6,942 nucleotides of DNA, from assembly GCA_947302185.1 (NCBI GenBank), contig CAMYVI010000135.1:1-6942 (forward strand). Reading direction: 5' to 3'. Shown here in pieces: positions 5,333 to 6,942 of the stretch. Origin of the DNA: an uncultured Lachnospiraceae bacterium. Lineage in GTDB: Bacteria > Bacillota_A > Clostridia > Lachnospirales > Lachnospiraceae. The notes beneath the pieces were generated by a model that did not search any database, was not told where the DNA came from, and was given only the letters and a program-made list of their open reading frames with translations. Each line of letters begins with the position of its first letter. The stretch's first letter is position 1. Both the position numbers and the translations under genes were made by a program.

Positions 5333-6942
5333 TCAGAACGCCTCATACGTGAATTCTTCATCACCGAGCGTGATCTTATCTCCATTTGCCAGCAGTGTCT
5401 CAGAACCGCTCTTAACACGTACATTGTTAACGAAAGTTCCGTTCGTGCTGTTGTTATCCTTGAGGTATGTGTTGCCGTTCTTGCTTACAACAAAAGCATG
5501 GACACGGCCTACTGCTGTGTTATCGGCGACGCAGTAATCTACTGTAGCGCGATTTCTGCCGATCTTGAATTCCGGATTTGTGATATTCACGGTCTCGCCA
5601 TTTTTCTTGCGGATAAGCTTACCGTAAGAAACTGCGTTCTGGCTGAGAACTGTTGTCTCACCGCCACCGCTGAGCACTGTAGTCTCATTCGTGCCCTGGT
5701 TAAGTACGCCTGTTGGCATGCCACCCTGATAGTCTGCCGGCGGCTGTACTGCCGGAGCGATCGGAGCGACAGGAGGCGGCGCAATCGGACCTACCTGCTG
5801 CGGCTGCGGTGCCTGCGGCTGCTTTCTCGTCGCAAGAATGATAATAACTGCAATAAGTGCAGCGACTGCCGCGATAATGCCGATAATAGCACCCATCGGA
5901 AGACCCGGGGTTGACTCAGGTACTACCAGGTTACCAATTGCACTTTCAACGGCCTGTGCTGCCGCATTGACTTCGTCCTGCGTCGCGTCTTTATTTCCAA
6001 GAACCGTCTTAGCATCATCAATTGCGGAGGAAAGAGCTGCGAAGCTGTCCTCTGTGTAGCCCTCTGATGTGTACTCGTTAGCCTTTTCGATAGCTGCTGC
6101 AAGGGCGTCGGTGTTTACAGACTTCACCGGCTCCGGTGTTACGTCATTTGTCTTCGAATCCGGTTCCGGAGCAGGTACCGGCTCATCAGAAGATGTATAC
6201 TGGATTCCGAGAGGCTTGATCATATCGATGAGCTGGTCGATGGCGATCGAATAATAATAATCAGAATCAAAACCATCATTGCTCAGAACCGCCTGACAGA
6301 TACCGATAACATGACCGGCCTCATCTACGAGCGGTCCACCGGAATTTCCATTTTCAATCTTTGCGCTGGAGATAACATAATCTACCGGTGCAGAACCCGC
6401 ATTGACTGCAGAGACTTTATTGACCTGACCGGTTGTAACGGTGACGTCATCGGAGGTGTATGTTGTTTTATTATCATAGTCGGAAATAGTCGACGGGAAT
6501 CCGAGAGAATAGCATGTTTCCGTGGATTTTACCGTGCTGCTGCTTCTGAGTGCCAAAGTTTCACGGTTAAGAAGCTGCTGCTTGAGCTCAAGTACAGCGA
6601 TGTCCATGTTCACACTGTTCGTCTTAACTGTAGCGGGGATAGTAACATCACGTACAACGCTGACTTCGATATACTGGCGCTCTTTGACCTGTTTCTCAGA
6701 CATGTTGAGATCCTGGCATGCCTGTTTGATGTAGTCCGAATCCAATACAACGACATGGTTGCAGGTTACGACCGTAGTCTCATTGATCAGGAATCCTGTG
6801 CCGGCCTGCACTTTGCCGTACACATTTCCGTCAAGATCCTTTGTACCGGTCATAATCATAATGACGCCGGTCTTGTCCTTGTTTACCGCATCATTTGCCG
6901 CAGCAAATGCCGGAACACATGCCATACTCAGCATCATAATCA
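5333..6942 (-). CDS. Membrane-anchored trypsin-like serine protease with FIVAR and cytoplasmic FHA domains (5' partial)
   Basis: Numbering is from the ATG at 6937, but the frame stays open to the edge and the leader (MMLSMACVPAFAAAND) looks like the tail of a signal peptide, so the true start is probably outside. Residues about 23-245 are a chymotrypsin/HtrA-like protease with His61 (TCNHVV), Asp112 (MDIAVLEL) and Ser199 (GNSGGP), a complete triad; there is no PDZ domain. About 272-340 matches a FIVAR domain (helical, found in many surface proteins). A transmembrane helix lies at about 348-370, followed by RK and a Pro/Gln/Ala-rich linker (373-403). Two ETTVLS motifs (418-423, 427-432) precede an FHA domain (about 440-534) with FKIGR (R461), GRVHA (H480) and NSTNGTFVN (496-504). 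FHA domains bind phospho-threonine. Expected topology is protease outside, FHA inside. It is the first visible gene upstream of the phosphatase and kinase and is probably regulated by them. Confidence 0.93.
   Translation of the reverse strand, partial: IMMLSMACVPAFAAANDAVNKDKTGVIMIMTGTKDLDGNVYGKVQAGTGFLINETTVVTCNHVVVLDSDYIKQACQDLNMSEKQVKERQYIEVSVVRDVTIPATVKTNSVNMDIAVLELKQQLLNRETLALRSSSTVKSTETCYSLGFPSTISDYDNKTTYTSDDVTVTTGQVNKVSAVNAGSAPVDYVISSAKIENGNSGGPLVDEAGHVIGICQAVLSNDGFDSDYYYSIAIDQLIDMIKPLGIQYTSSDEPVPAPEPDSKTNDVTPEPVKSVNTDALAAAIEKANEYTSEGYTEDSFAALSSAIDDAKTVLGNKDATQDEVNAAAQAVESAIGNLVVPESTPGLPMGAIIGIIAAVAALIAVIIILATRKQPQAPQPQQVGPIAPPPVAPIAPAVQPPADYQGGMPTGVLNQGTNETTVLSGGGETTVLSQNAVSYGKLIRKKNGETVNITNPEFKIGRNRATVDYCVADNTAVGRVHAFVVSKNGNTYLKDNNSTNGTFVNNVRVKSGSETLLANGDKITLGDEEFTYEAF
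5642..5686 (-). other. Doubled ETTVLS motif N-terminal to the FHA domain (candidate phospho-switch)
   Basis: Residues 418-432 of the protease-FHA protein read ETTVLS-GGG-ETTVLS, eight residues before the FHA domain. In actinobacterial GarA/OdhI an ETTS motif in the same relative place is phosphorylated by PknB/PknG-type kinases and then folds back on the FHA domain. The resemblance in motif and position is seen here; the function is inferred. Confidence 0.6.

Noticed and set aside
1..6942. CRISPR array, tRNA, rRNA or mobile element
   Set aside because: No regularly spaced repeats with unique spacers, no cloverleaf-like or rRNA-like stretch and no transposase or integrase motif were found.

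Overview
The window shows five genes, all on the minus strand. It reads as one signalling locus from a low-to-mid GC Gram-positive bacterium, most likely a member of the Clostridia (Lachnospiraceae-like). That placement is an inference from the protein families, the G-rich Shine-Dalgarno sites and the signal-peptide style. No rRNA or other taxonomic marker is present.

In transcription order (high to low coordinates) the genes are as follows. (1) 5333-6942 encodes a membrane-anchored trypsin-like serine protease, cut at its 5' end by the window edge. It carries a FIVAR domain, one transmembrane helix and a cytoplasmic FHA domain preceded by a doubled ETTVLS motif. (2) 4431-5198 is a PP2C-type Ser/Thr protein phosphatase. 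(3) 2697-4415 is a transmembrane Ser/Thr protein kinase whose outer part is helical and lacks PASTA repeats. (4) 2100-2684 is a small single-pass membrane protein whose tail carries ten Gly-x-Thr triplets. (5) 1-2017 is a secreted or surface protein of more than 672 residues with a Ser/Thr/Asn/Asp-rich stalk and Ig-like beta domains, running off the 3' side of the window.

Genes 2 to 4 are packed tightly (gaps of 15 and 12 nt). Gene 1 is separated from gene 2 by 134 nt holding a perfect 13-bp inverted repeat, and gene 4 from gene 5 by 82 nt. Together the locus holds a phosphorylation writer (kinase), an eraser (PP2C) and a phospho-threonine reader (FHA). It also holds a plausible cytoplasmic Thr-rich substrate and two proteins with large extracellular parts. 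A reasonable inference is a membrane switch in which kinase and phosphatase set the state of the FHA-tailed protease and of the small Thr-repeat protein, linked to events at the cell surface.

The kinase, phosphatase, protease and FHA calls rest on clear motifs. The function of the small membrane protein and of the large surface protein cannot be told from sequence alone. The plus strand holds no convincing gene.
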